From MGBC131033 sp910585655 (GTDB taxonomy: Bacteria > Bacillota > Clostridia > Lachnospirales > Lachnospiraceae), in assembly GCA_949502025.1 (NCBI GenBank), contig CATBCG010000023.1, positions 1-35,716 on the forward strand: a DNA stretch of 35,716 nt, read 5' to 3'. The notes under the pieces were generated by a model that was not told the origin of the DNA, searched no databases, and worked only from the letters and a program-made list of their open reading frames with translations. The position numbers were made by a program, and so were the translations under genes. Shown in pieces: positions 1-7,309 of the stretch (the first letter of the stretch is position 1; each line of letters opens with the position of its first letter).

Positions 1-257
1 GAACTCAAAAAACAGTCTCGGAACGGAAGCAAGCCGAACGAAGTTCGGCTCGTGGGAGGAAAGCGTGACGGATGTTTTTGCGGCAGGATTTCTCTCCCCT
101 TTTCAGGGGGTGAAGCTGGTCTTTGACCAGCTCGTAGTGCAGAGACGGAACTCAAAAAACAGTCTCGGAACGGAAGCACCCCCGGGAGGAAATCGTGACG
201 CATGTTTTTGCGGCAGGATTTCTCTCCCCTTTCAGGGGGTGCTGTAGAGTAGAGACG
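1..257 (+). repeat. Two imperfect tandem leader repeats rich in hairpins
   Basis: Unit 1 (1-147) and unit 2 (148-257) both begin GAACTCAAAAAACAGTCTCG and share GGGAGGAAA, GTGACG, a GCGGCAGGATTTCTCTCCCC segment and AGAGACG. A third partial unit starts at 258 and runs into the ribosome site of the aminotransferase gene. Unit 1 carries two near-perfect hairpins that unit 2 lacks: AGCCGAAC/GTTCGGCT around 32-50 and AGCTGGT/ACCAGCT around 113-132. Both units have a CCCCT..AGGGG hairpin. The function is not known; an RNA leader or a genome-wide intergenic repeat are both possible. The left end is cut by the window edge. Confidence 0.75.
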
Positions 258-269
258 GAACTCAAATAG
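195..269 (+). CDS. Possible 24-aa leader peptide ending at the aminotransferase ribosome site
   Basis: GTG at 195 follows GGGAGGA (184-190). The frame reads MTHVFAAGFLSPFRGCC.. and stops at TAG 267-269, which touches the GGAGG of the next gene, whose ATG is at 279. The first repeat unit has the same arrangement (GTG at 65 after GGGAGGA) and encodes a matching start, MTDVFAAGFLSPFQGV, but that frame runs on through the second unit. The shared peptide may only reflect DNA duplication. The placement would allow translational coupling or attenuation. No database family is recognised. Confidence 0.25.
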   Translation: MTHVFAAGFLSPFRGCCRVETELK

Positions 270-278
270 GAGGAAAAA

Positions 279-1484
279 ATGAGCGCAGAGTATATGTATG
301 AGTTAGGAAACAAGAAGTCGGTAATCCGGGAGCTGTTTACATATGGGCAGCAGCGGGCAGCAGAAGTCGGAGCAGATAAGGTATATGATTTTAGCATCGG
401 AAATCCAAGCATCCCTGCTCCGCCTGCCGTAAAGGAGGCTATTTTAGAGCTGATGGAGCAACCGTCCCTGCAGGTACATGGTTACACGCCTGCACAGGGA
501 GACGGCGAGGTGCGGCAGGCGCTGGCAGACTCCATTAACCGCAAGCACGCTGTTGCCTGTACGCCGGATTTGCTTTATATGACGTGCGGGGCAGCCGCTT
601 CCTTATGCTGTTGTATCCGTGCCGTTACCAATCCAGGGGACGAGTGGATCGTACTGGCTCCCTTTTTCCCGGAATACCGCTGCTTTGTAGAGGCACAGGG
701 CGGAAAATTGGTCGTATCCGAGCCGGATCGAGAAAGCTTCCAGATTGATTTTGCCGATCTGGAGAGCAGGTTAAATGAGCGAACCAGGGCAGTGATTATG
801 AATTCTCCAAACAATCCAAGCGGAGTGGTCTACTCGGCAGAGGTAATAGAGAGACTGGCGGAATTGCTGTGTGAAAAGTCCGCACAGTACGGGCATCCAA
901 TCTATCTGCTGGCAGATGAACCTTATGCGGAAATTGTTTATGAAGGCGTCCAGGTTCCTTATGTGCCGGAATATTATGAGAATACCTTTGTCTGCTATTC
1001 TTACAGTAAGTCGCTCTCTTTGCCGGGCGAGCGGATCGGCTACATCTATGTCCATGAACGGATGGAGGAAGCACAGAAGATTTATACTGCCATCAATGGA
1101 GCCGGGCGGAGCCTGGGATATGTCTGTGCGCCAAGCCTTTTTCAAAAGGTAGTCGGTCGCTGTGTGGATGTGCTGCCGGATGTGGCAGGATACCAGAAGA
1201 ACAGGGATATACTCTATAACGCTCTTACAGAATATGGCTATACCTGTGTCAAGCCGCAGGGGGCATTCTATCTCTTTGTCAAAACGCCATGGGAGGACTC
1301 GGAAGTATTTTGCGAGTATGCCAAAACCCACTACGACTTGCTTCTTGTACCAAGCGACAGCTTCGGTGTAAAAGGATATATGCGGATTTCCTATTGCGTC
1401 AGCTATGAAATGATTAAGCGGTCGCTGCCGGCATTCCGGGAATTGATAACGGAGTGTAGAAAATATGGCGATACAAAACAATGA
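279..1484 (+). CDS. PLP-dependent class I/II aminotransferase
   Basis: A 401-aa cytosolic fold-type I enzyme expected to transfer an amino group between an amino acid and a 2-oxo acid through pyridoxal phosphate. Visible family marks are the N-terminal FSIGNPSIPAPP substrate loop (about 38-49), NSPNNPSG (175-182) with the cofactor-contacting Asn179, DEPYAE (Asp213, Tyr216), the Schiff-base lysine in SYSKSLSLPGERIGY (Lys244, with Arg252 close by), and a C-terminal YMRISYC segment with the carboxylate-binding Arg. Length is normal for aspartate/aromatic aminotransferase relatives. The ATG follows TAGGAGG at good spacing. The last 20 nt overlap the next gene, so the two are probably co-transcribed and translationally coupled. 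Substrate specificity cannot be read from the sequence. Confidence 0.93.
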   Translation: MSAEYMYELGNKKSVIRELFTYGQQRAAEVGADKVYDFSIGNPSIPAPPAVKEAILELMEQPSLQVHGYTPAQGDGEVRQALADSINRKHAVACTPDLLYMTCGAAASLCCCIRAVTNPGDEWIVLAPFFPEYRCFVEAQGGKLVVSEPDRESFQIDFADLESRLNERTRAVIMNSPNNPSGVVYSAEVIERLAELLCEKSAQYGHPIYLLADEPYAEIVYEGVQVPYVPEYYENTFVCYSYSKSLSLPGERIGYIYVHERMEEAQKIYTAINGAGRSLGYVCAPSLFQKVVGRCVDVLPDVAGYQKNRDILYNALTEYGYTCVKPQGAFYLFVKTPWEDSEVFCEYAKTHYDLLLVPSDSFGVKGYMRISYCVSYEMIKRSLPAFRELITECRKYGDTKQ

Positions 1485-3345
1485 TTTTTTGTTTTTAAAT
1501 GAGCTGGGCAGGGTACTGGAAGAGGAAAGAGCCAAGGTCGGCGAGAGCGCCCAAAAAACATGCGCAGGGATTTGCAGTAGAGATTACTATATTCGTCTCG
1601 AACGTGGAGAACGCGGCTGTGAAATAATTGAGGCAGAAGCCCTGCTGCAGCGTTTGGGCGTGCCTTCCGGACAGTTTCTTTACTTTGTAGCATCCCGGAG
1701 TAAGGAGTGGCTGATGGCGCGGGAAGAACTGGTAGCGGCAATCAACAGCCAGGACTGGAGGGCGGCAGCCGTCTGCAGGGCAAGGTATGAGGCGTGTACA
1801 ATCGGGAAAAGCAAACTGCATAGACAATTTCTGATGTTGGCAGATGCCATTTGTCTCTGGTGGTCAGGCGGAACTTCTCAAACGGGGCTGACCGGGAAGG
1901 AGCTTTGCAGCCTTATAGAACGTCTGAAAAAAGCCTGGTCAATCAGCCAGCTCATTCCTCTGACCGGATATTGCCCGAAACGAATGAGTTTTAGCGAAGT
2001 GTTTATCCGCAGCCTTTATTTCCGTCTTCAGGAGGAGCAGGGAGAGACGGAGGAAGCAAGAACAGGCTATTTGGAATTGTTGGCTTATTTGAAAACCAGA
2101 GCGAATATTCGGGAACAGGCAATGATTTATCCGCAGATTGCACTCCGCTGCCTGGGGCTGTTGCCTGAGACAAAAGAAGGAGACCAGAAAAAGGCAGTTA
2201 TCTGGGAGGATTACCAGGCAATTTTAAAACAACAAGGAGATTTGTCCTGTCTGGTGGAACTGACGGAATGGCATACTGCCTGGCAAGGTCAGGGAAGCGT
2301 AGAACAAAGTTTGCCTGAGAAGATGGCATCTATAGAGGAATTGCCGGATTCGCTACGATGGTTGTATGAACACTATCAAATTCAGCCTTTTGAATGGCTT
2401 TGGTATCTGCCGTTCGGAATGGAGGAGGCGTATTTGATAGAGGATATGATACATGGTCGAAGAGAGGCAATGGGGCTGCTACAGAGCGGATTAGCTTTGG
2501 AAATCTGCGATAATTCGACGATTTCTGATTTGGAAAATGGGAAACGGGAACCGAAGAGGAAAACGTTGGTCAGACTGTTTGAACGTTTGCATATTCCATG
2601 TGGTAATATAATCCTGTCGGCGCACACAGGAAATCCGGCGCAGCACCGTTTATTAGAGGAAGTCCGTAGCCTGATAATGTTTTCTAAGCATGAAGAGGCG
2701 GCGCCGCTGCTGGAAGAGCTAAACCGTCATAAAGAAAACGACCGTTTTTCCAAACAGTACATAGAGTTTGAATTGGCAGAAAACAAACGTGCCAGAGGGA
2801 AAATCAGCAGCGCCGAGCATCAGGAGCTGCTCTGGAGGGCATTTTATCAGACCGTGCCGATCAAAAGCAGTCGGGAAAAGCTAAAGACCTGGATTTTTTC
2901 CAGGACAGAGGCGATGATACTCAACTGTCTTTCCTATAGCTGTGAAAAAGTTGGTAAGCGGGAAGAGATGATTGCGTGGCTGAGACTGCTAAAGGAGCAT
3001 TACGAACGCCAACCGTTACGGATAGAGCATTATGTTGATGCGTATGAGTTGACACTGCTTAATCTGGGAAATTTGCTGGGAAACCAGGGGGACTATGAAG
3101 AAGCGATAGAGATAGAGGATATCGCGATCCGCTTAGCTTTGAGAGTAGGGCATGGGGATGTTTTGCGGCTGACGTTATACGATCGAGCCTGGAATATGGA
3201 ACAGCTTTGGGAAAGTGGTATCTATACAAAAGAAGAGAGCCGCCCGTATATGAAAGCGGCTCTGATGTTAAATCGAATGGTAGCCAAAAAAGAAACGATT
3301 CAGCATATGGAAAAACACTGGAATATGTATTATGAAGAAACTTAG
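1465..3345 (+). CDS. Double-HTH (XRE-type) transcriptional regulator with TPR-like repeats
   Basis: A 626-aa cytosolic protein. Residues about 14-68 form an XRE-like helix-turn-helix (LGRVLEEERAKVG..YIRLERGERG). A second one lies in mid-protein at about 332-378 (GLALEICDNSTISDLENGKR). The rest is helical, with TPR-like hairpins between about 395 and 590, for example NLGNLLGNQGDYEEAIEIED. XRE plus TPR is the plan of peptide-sensing RNPP/Rgg-type regulators, but two HTH segments and 626 aa are about twice the usual length, so family membership is inferred only by architecture. The start overlaps the aminotransferase end by 20 nt. Its stop overlaps the stop of the convergent small exported peptide gene. 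Three matched promoter boxes lie within 1.6 kb downstream and are likely targets. Confidence 0.85.
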   Translation: MAIQNNDFLFLNELGRVLEEERAKVGESAQKTCAGICSRDYYIRLERGERGCEIIEAEALLQRLGVPSGQFLYFVASRSKEWLMAREELVAAINSQDWRAAAVCRARYEACTIGKSKLHRQFLMLADAICLWWSGGTSQTGLTGKELCSLIERLKKAWSISQLIPLTGYCPKRMSFSEVFIRSLYFRLQEEQGETEEARTGYLELLAYLKTRANIREQAMIYPQIALRCLGLLPETKEGDQKKAVIWEDYQAILKQQGDLSCLVELTEWHTAWQGQGSVEQSLPEKMASIEELPDSLRWLYEHYQIQPFEWLWYLPFGMEEAYLIEDMIHGRREAMGLLQSGLALEICDNSTISDLENGKREPKRKTLVRLFERLHIPCGNIILSAHTGNPAQHRLLEEVRSLIMFSKHEEAAPLLEELNRHKENDRFSKQYIEFELAENKRARGKISSAEHQELLWRAFYQTVPIKSSREKLKTWIFSRTEAMILNCLSYSCEKVGKREEMIAWLRLLKEHYERQPLRIEHYVDAYELTLLNLGNLLGNQGDYEEAIEIEDIAIRLALRVGHGDVLRLTLYDRAWNMEQLWESGIYTKEESRPYMKAALMLNRMVAKKETIQHMEKHWNMYYEET

Positions 3346-3584
3346 TTTTTATGTACTTCTTCTCCTTCTCTATCAGAACAAGGAGAAGCTTCGTGGTTGT
3401 CTTCATTACCAGAATTATTATTTTTATTGCTTTCTTCGCCTGCCATATTATCAGGCTTTCCAGACTCTGTATTGCCAGGGGTGTTTGGAACTGGTAGAGT
3501 AGTAGGTGGGATGCTGCCAATCAGGACGATAGCCAAAAGAAAAAATGCGGCTGTTTTTTGAACGAACGATACTAATTTTTTCAT
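3342..3584 (-). CDS. Small exported hydrophilic peptide (80 aa)
   Basis: Lys-rich N terminus, then a hydrophobic stretch AAFFLLAIVLIGS (about 12-24), then a Pro/Thr segment and a very hydrophilic, Asn/Glu/Ser-rich tail with one Cys (68). This reads as a Sec signal peptide followed by a disordered secreted peptide. It has AAGGAGG upstream with an 11-nt spacer to ATG, a little long. A promoter with the shared TTGTGACACTTT box lies 46 nt upstream. The gene is convergent with, and shares its final 4 nt with, the XRE/TPR regulator. It could be a pro-peptide signal, a small surface protein, or the relic of a larger secreted protein. No known family is recognised. Confidence 0.6.
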   Translation of the reverse strand: MKKLVSFVQKTAAFFLLAIVLIGSIPPTTLPVPNTPGNTESGKPDNMAGEESNKNNNSGNEDNHEASPCSDREGEEVHKN

Positions 3585-3629
3585 GATATAACGTGCCTCC
3601 TTATATAAAGTATTTTTTTATGCTTTGTC

Positions 3630-3674
3630 AGTATAACAGAAATGGAGGAGCATGACTTGGCGAAAGTGTCACAA
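3630..3674 (-). promoter_or_regulatory. Promoter A with TTGTGACACTTT box, toward the 80-aa peptide
   Basis: On the minus strand the box TTGTGACACTTT occupies 3674-3663 and a -10 TATACT lies at 3635-3630, the first base of the box being exactly 39 nt from the -10. The position 17 nt before the -10 (AAGTCA) is not a -35 consensus, which fits an activator-dependent promoter. The box core GTG-A-CAC is a short dyad. Confidence 0.6.
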
Positions 3675-3726
3675 TAAAATGGGATTTTATGGAAAACAAG
3701 GATAAAATAGATTATTTCCCGAAAAG

Positions 3727-3771
3727 TTGTGACGCTTTTGCCAAGTTGGTTTTGGAAAAAGCTGCTATAAT
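3727..3771 (+). promoter_or_regulatory. Promoter B with TTGTGACGCTTT box, toward the first membrane-protein pair
   Basis: The box is at 3727-3738 and TATAAT at 3766-3771, again exactly 39 nt from box start to -10, with a non-consensus -35 region (AAGTTG). It diverges from promoter A; the two boxes are 52 nt apart. A transcript would pass the 3902-3937 hairpin before reaching the gene at 3952. Confidence 0.6.
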
Positions 3772-3901
3772 GGCAATGTACCCGTTAAATGGGATGCTTA
3801 TAATAATGCGACACTTAATTCAATTGCGACAAATACGAAGAAAACTTTCACCTTTTCGTATACGGCACGTTAAACAAGTTGTGTAAAGAAGTCGGTAAGT
3901 C
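3772..3901 (+). other. Non-coding or decayed stretch between promoter B and the hairpin
   Basis: No convincing gene. One frame from 3740 to about 3867 reads ..CYNGNVPVKWDAYNNAT and ends FTFSYTAR-stop, with a composition like the end of a secreted beta-rich domain. It has no start codon or ribosome site and is blocked upstream by TGA. It may be the tail of a lost gene. A 65-codon frame at 3689-3886 looks like chance. Confidence 0.3.
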
Positions 3902-3937
3902 AAAAGAGGGTAGACAGCGGGAAATCTACCCTCTTTT
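3902..3937 (+). terminator. Strong hairpin with T-run before the membrane-protein pair
   Basis: AAAAGAGGGTAGA (3902-3914) pairs perfectly with TCTACCCTCTTTT (3925-3937). Only about 14 nt separate it from the ATG at 3952, with GAGAGGTAAGG in between, so there is no room for a promoter after it. It is either the terminator of an upstream unit or a leader attenuator for the pair. An equivalent, weaker hairpin precedes the second copy of the pair at 17549-17578. Confidence 0.7.
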
Positions 3938-3951
3938 AGAGAGGTAAGGAT

Positions 3952-4275
3952 ATGAATGTTTTTATTGATACAAAAAGGTTAGAAAAAGTAAGAAAAATAT
4001 TGATTATTTTAGATATAATGGCAATAATTCTGATGATTGCTTCTTATATTCTTAGTGGTTATAACATGATGGGACTGTTAGTACATATCATAGATCATGA
4101 TAATGCAGCAGCCGTAGGAACCCACCATTCCTATCTTCTATTGCTTTTTTTGGGATTCGGTTTTACCATTATTTTTTCGATTCAGCTTATTGTCGTGCAG
4201 GCTATCATCAGAATGGTAGATGATGCCTATAAATATGCAACATCAGAAGAGGAAGAAATTGAGAATAAGAAATGA
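3952..4275 (+). CDS. Small two-helix membrane protein, M1 type (copy 1)
   Basis: 107 aa. The N-terminal amphipathic segment VFIDTKRLEKVRKILIILDI is followed by a first membrane helix (about 15-37), a short outside loop containing GTHHSY, a second helix (about 62-86) and a charged tail SEEEEIENKK. The ATG has GAGAGGTAAGG upstream. It shares the pattern VFxDTxxLEKxRxxLIxLDI and a His/Ser loop with the next gene, so the two are ancient tandem paralogs and probably work as a pair. A near-identical copy is at 17593-17916. Function unknown; a membrane partner, immunity-like or holin-like role would be a guess. Confidence 0.75.
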   Translation: MNVFIDTKRLEKVRKILIILDIMAIILMIASYILSGYNMMGLLVHIIDHDNAAAVGTHHSYLLLLFLGFGFTIIFSIQLIVVQAIIRMVDDAYKYATSEEEEIENKK

Positions 4276-4288
4276 GGAGGGGAAAATA

Positions 4289-4606
4289 ATGAGTAGAAAG
4301 GTCTTTTTGGATACTACGAAATTGGAAAAATTAAGAAATAAATTGATTTTCCTGGATATTGTAACAGTCCTGTTGCTCTTATTTTCCTGGAAAGCAACAG
4401 GACATAGAATAGTAGGGGTCTTTTGGGAGGTTTTTATAGATGGGAGGTGTCTATTGGAAATAGATACTCATTCTTCTATAGTATTTTCATTTTTCTGGTT
4501 AGGTTTATTCGTGTTTTGTACTCTTCAGATCATAACGCTGCAGGCATGGATTCGGATGATAGAAGATGCTCAGCAGTATCATGGGAGTAGAACGGATAAA
4601 ATGTAA
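4289..4606 (+). CDS. Small two-helix membrane protein, M2 type (copy 1)
   Basis: 105 aa from the ATG at 4289, chosen because GGAGGGGAAAATA lies directly before it; the frame is open further upstream but without a ribosome site. N terminus SRKVFLDTTKLEKLRNKL, then a membrane helix (about 18-36), a loop with EIDTHSSIV, a second helix (about 65-87) and WIRMIEDAQQYHG at the cytosolic end. The 13-nt spacing after M1 indicates one operon. Sequence pattern and length match M1, implying an origin by gene duplication. The near-identical second copy is at 17930-18247. Function not recognised. Confidence 0.75.
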   Translation: MSRKVFLDTTKLEKLRNKLIFLDIVTVLLLLFSWKATGHRIVGVFWEVFIDGRCLLEIDTHSSIVFSFFWLGLFVFCTLQIITLQAWIRMIEDAQQYHGSRTDKM

Positions 4607-4698
4607 AAGGGGATTATAAAAAAGAAATCAGAAAATAATATACAGAAAAAGTAAAGGAGAACGGACGGGACGGTCTTACAGATTGCTCCTGACAAGGA

Positions 4699-4821
4699 AT
4701 TGGAATCCAGTGGAGGAAAAGCATGTGAGGTAGAAGATGCCAGGCGGGCAGGAGATTATCAATTATGAGCCGATACCAACAGAATGGGTGGACTATATTG
4801 GAGAATTGCCAAAAAAGAAAT
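4699..4821 (+). pseudogene. 3' fragment of a propeller-protein (P family) gene
   Basis: The DNA matches the 3' end of the intact propeller gene at 16181-17464: GCATGTGAGG.AGAAGATGCC, then a frame shift, then codons for IINYEPIPTEWVDYIGELPKKK. Only the last forty or so codons remain and the frame is broken, so this is a relic joined directly to promoter C. The sister relic is at 18320-18402. Confidence 0.8.
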
Positions 4822-4840
4822 GGGATTTTATTCCAAAAAA

Positions 4841-4885
4841 TTGTGACACTTTTAAGATGTTGACCTTGGAAAAGGACGCTATAAT
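4841..4885 (+). promoter_or_regulatory. Promoter C with TTGTGACACTTT box, toward the subtilase
   Basis: Box 4841-4852 and TATAAT 4880-4885, the same exact 39-nt geometry as promoters A and B, with ATGTTG at the -35 position. The preceding AATGGGATTTTA is also shared with promoter B, so C looks like a rearranged copy of B placed behind a propeller-gene relic. The predicted transcript has a leader of about 70 nt before ATG 4963. Confidence 0.65.
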
Positions 4886-4962
4886 ATGTGTATCGTATCC
4901 GGAGAAAACAAACAGGCAGCGCTGCTTATGACACAAATCAAAAACAGAATGGAGGGCTCAGT

Positions 4963-7215
4963 ATGAAGAACAAAGTGTTGCGGATGGTTTCTATGTTGTT
5001 GGCTCTTGTGCTTTTGATTGGGATGTTACCATCTAATATCCAGAGCGCATCAGCGAAGCCAAAGGGAGACGGGAATTACATTGTTATTACAAAGGATAAT
5101 GGCAAGAAAAAGAAGCTCAAGGAACAAAAGAAGGATAAGATAAAAAAACATGGACGTTATAGTAATATGGATGAGAATAATGTCCTATATATGGATTTGA
5201 CGAAGGAGGAGGCAAAACAGTTAAAGAAAGATAAAGATATTCTGATGGTAGAAGAAGATTTTGATATTTCGCTGTCCTTTGCTTTGCCGGAGGATGATGA
5301 AATGGATGGCTATGATATGAGCAATGAGCCAATTACATCAGAGGTCGAAAAGGTACAGACTCCAGAAGAAGAAACACAATGGAACATTTCTGCAGTTGGA
5401 GTGGATCCACAGGAGGAAGCCGAGCGTGTGATAGTAGAAGAGAATAAGGTAAAAATTGGGATTCTGGATTCGGGTGTCCTTACAACGGATGAAATTGGTA
5501 TGGCAGATCATCTTAACTTTATTGAAGCAGATGACGATATTATTGTTACCTATCAGGATTATACCGGACATGGAACCGGAGTGGCAGGTATCATTGGAGC
5601 GAAGCTGGATGGAAAGGGAATCGTGGGCATCAATCCAAATGCAGAATTGTATTCCCTGCGGGTATTTGGAGAGGAAAATAAAGCGCCGGTCAGCCGTATT
5701 ATAGAAGGAATTATGTGGGCGATTGACCATGATATTGATGTGCTGAATATGAGCTTCTCTACAAATGTAGATTCCAAAGCCTTGCATTATGCGATTCAAC
5801 AGGCATATGCTGCTGGTATCGTGATGGTGGCTGCTGCAGGAAATGAAGGCGGGACCGTACAATATCCGGCAGCTTATGAGGAAGTAATTTCGGTTGGTTC
5901 TGTGAATCAGAAGCAGACACTTTCTGACTTTTCTGCAACGGGGGATAACCTGGATGTGGTTGCACCAGGAGAAGACATTCTGTCTACCAGTTATTTATGG
6001 GGCTATATGGCAGCGGATGGAACAAGTCTTTCTGCCGCACATGTTACTGGTTTGGCTTCTTTGATTTTACAGCAGAATCCAACTCTTACACCAGCACAGG
6101 TGAAGGAAGTAATCCGTCAGTCGGCAATTCCGTTAGGAGAAAATTGTGGAAGCGGGATGGTAAATGGAAAGAACGCTTATGCACTGTTGGCTTCCGGACA
6201 GCCGATTGAGCCGGGGATGGAACCAGAGATATCCTTGGAGGAGGACGTGCCAGAATATGAAGAAACTGCTTATGTGAAGGGCGAGTGGAGTGGGGATGGA
6301 CATGAAGCATTAGTAAATGGTGCAAAGAACGACTCTGCTTTGAATATGAGTATGGTAAATCATTATGTACGATATGCAGATGTATATTTTGGTAATGGTA
6401 CAGGAAAAGTAAGATATGTACGTTCATTACATGCTCGTTTTAATTATGTAGCAGTATCTAGGTTTTTATATAGTGTTGCATATTATTACTACGATGCAAA
6501 GTCATCAAACGCATTATTGAATCCAGATGATATTTTTAAAAAAGCATATATTGTGAATTTGAAAGGTATTGAAGACACACATCCTAATGGGGAAAAAGAA
6601 ATAGATATTTTGAAAAATGCTATTCGAGATATTTATAATAAGAATGGTACTTCTTTACTTGGTGGTTTTGCTAAGAATAATATAAATATGGCTTCTGCAT
6701 TGATGGGCCTTGCTATTCATGTTTCGACAGACGCATTTGCACATCGGACTATGATAACTACTACGAATAAATTAAGTGCAACTGATTTTGATACTAGTTC
6801 CAATGCGGGATGTACATTAACTACAAAGGCAAAATGTACAAGCCCTTATGCTAGTATAAATGAAGAAGTATGTCATCATTGGGGCTGCTTGTCAAATGCA
6901 ATCGGGAATAAATGGGTAGATGCTATTGATATTAAATATTTTATGCTGGAAAAAAACAATAAAAAATATGAAGACAATACAAACTGGTATCCAGCACGTT
7001 TTGATGTGGCTTCACAGTATGCAACAAATTGTTTGTTAAGTTATATGGGAGCTATTCCTTTAAGTGGATGGCAAAGAAAAACATTTACTCCATGTTATGA
7101 GGATATCACATATGGTTATGATTTGGAGAATTTAAAGAGTTATTATGTGGCCGCAGGATTGGATACAGGTTTTTTAACAGATTATCAGTGGTCAAAGATT
7201 AGTATCGATCAATAA
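4963..7215 (+). CDS. Secreted subtilisin-like (S8) protease with C-terminal HxxxDxxxH helical domain
   Basis: 750 aa from ATG 4963, which has GGAGGG upstream and begins a clear signal peptide (MKNKVLRMVSMLLALVLLIG..ASA, cut near 31). Residues about 38-100 resemble an I9-type propeptide. The catalytic domain (about 160-405) has Asp169 in GILDSGV, His203 in GHGTGVAG, Asn294 in AAAGNEGG and Ser355 in GTSLSAAH, so it should be active. From about 440 the composition turns AT-rich and helical. GLAIHVSTDAFAHR (His586, Asp590, His594) and CHHWGC resemble metal-binding sites of zinc phospholipase C/S1-P1-like folds; this is inference. It is the only intact copy. Scraps of it recur at 12.8, 16.0, 18.4 and 22.6 kb. 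Promoter C lies directly upstream and a terminator follows. Confidence 0.9.
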   Translation: MKNKVLRMVSMLLALVLLIGMLPSNIQSASAKPKGDGNYIVITKDNGKKKKLKEQKKDKIKKHGRYSNMDENNVLYMDLTKEEAKQLKKDKDILMVEEDFDISLSFALPEDDEMDGYDMSNEPITSEVEKVQTPEEETQWNISAVGVDPQEEAERVIVEENKVKIGILDSGVLTTDEIGMADHLNFIEADDDIIVTYQDYTGHGTGVAGIIGAKLDGKGIVGINPNAELYSLRVFGEENKAPVSRIIEGIMWAIDHDIDVLNMSFSTNVDSKALHYAIQQAYAAGIVMVAAAGNEGGTVQYPAAYEEVISVGSVNQKQTLSDFSATGDNLDVVAPGEDILSTSYLWGYMAADGTSLSAAHVTGLASLILQQNPTLTPAQVKEVIRQSAIPLGENCGSGMVNGKNAYALLASGQPIEPGMEPEISLEEDVPEYEETAYVKGEWSGDGHEALVNGAKNDSALNMSMVNHYVRYADVYFGNGTGKVRYVRSLHARFNYVAVSRFLYSVAYYYYDAKSSNALLNPDDIFKKAYIVNLKGIEDTHPNGEKEIDILKNAIRDIYNKNGTSLLGGFAKNNINMASALMGLAIHVSTDAFAHRTMITTTNKLSATDFDTSSNAGCTLTTKAKCTSPYASINEEVCHHWGCLSNAIGNKWVDAIDIKYFMLEKNNKKYEDNTNWYPARFDVASQYATNCLLSYMGAIPLSGWQRKTFTPCYEDITYGYDLENLKSYYVAAGLDTGFLTDYQWSKISIDQ

Positions 7216-7246
7216 ATGTTGCTAAAAGATATTTAGTATGTAGAAG

Positions 7247-7280
7247 CCACCGCCAAATGCAAAAATTTGGCGGTGGTTTT
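7247..7280 (+). terminator. Hairpin between subtilase and LRR pair 1
   Basis: CCACCGCCAAAT (7247-7258) pairs with ATTTGGCGGTGG (7265-7276), followed by TTTT. It ends 29 nt before the TTG start of the next gene, leaving no room for a promoter. Related hairpins occupy the same place before three other A-type LRR genes (12929, 18724, 22737). Confidence 0.85.
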
Positions 7281-7309
7281 AAACCTTAAACAGAGAGGAG
7301 AGAACGAAT

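Noticed and set aside
66..80. GTGACG in the leader repeats as a fourth regulator box
   Set aside because: Only the GTGAC core matches, the following CTTT is absent and there is no TATAAT at 39 nt.
65..247. GTG-started 60-codon frame through both leader repeats
   Set aside because: The first part resembles the second unit's frame, but the rest reads the duplicated DNA out of phase, so the full 60 codons are not a conserved product.
152..412. 86-codon minus-strand frame over the leader repeats
   Set aside because: It crosses the repeat hairpins and the start of the aminotransferase gene and has no homology that I recognise.
771..1535. 254-codon open frame on the minus strand opposite the aminotransferase
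   Set aside because: It lies opposite a clear PLP enzyme with all motifs and shows no family signature of its own; an antisense shadow.
3689..3886. 65-codon frame starting upstream of promoter B
   Set aside because: It spans the promoter box and -10, has no ribosome site and a basic, non-protein-like end.
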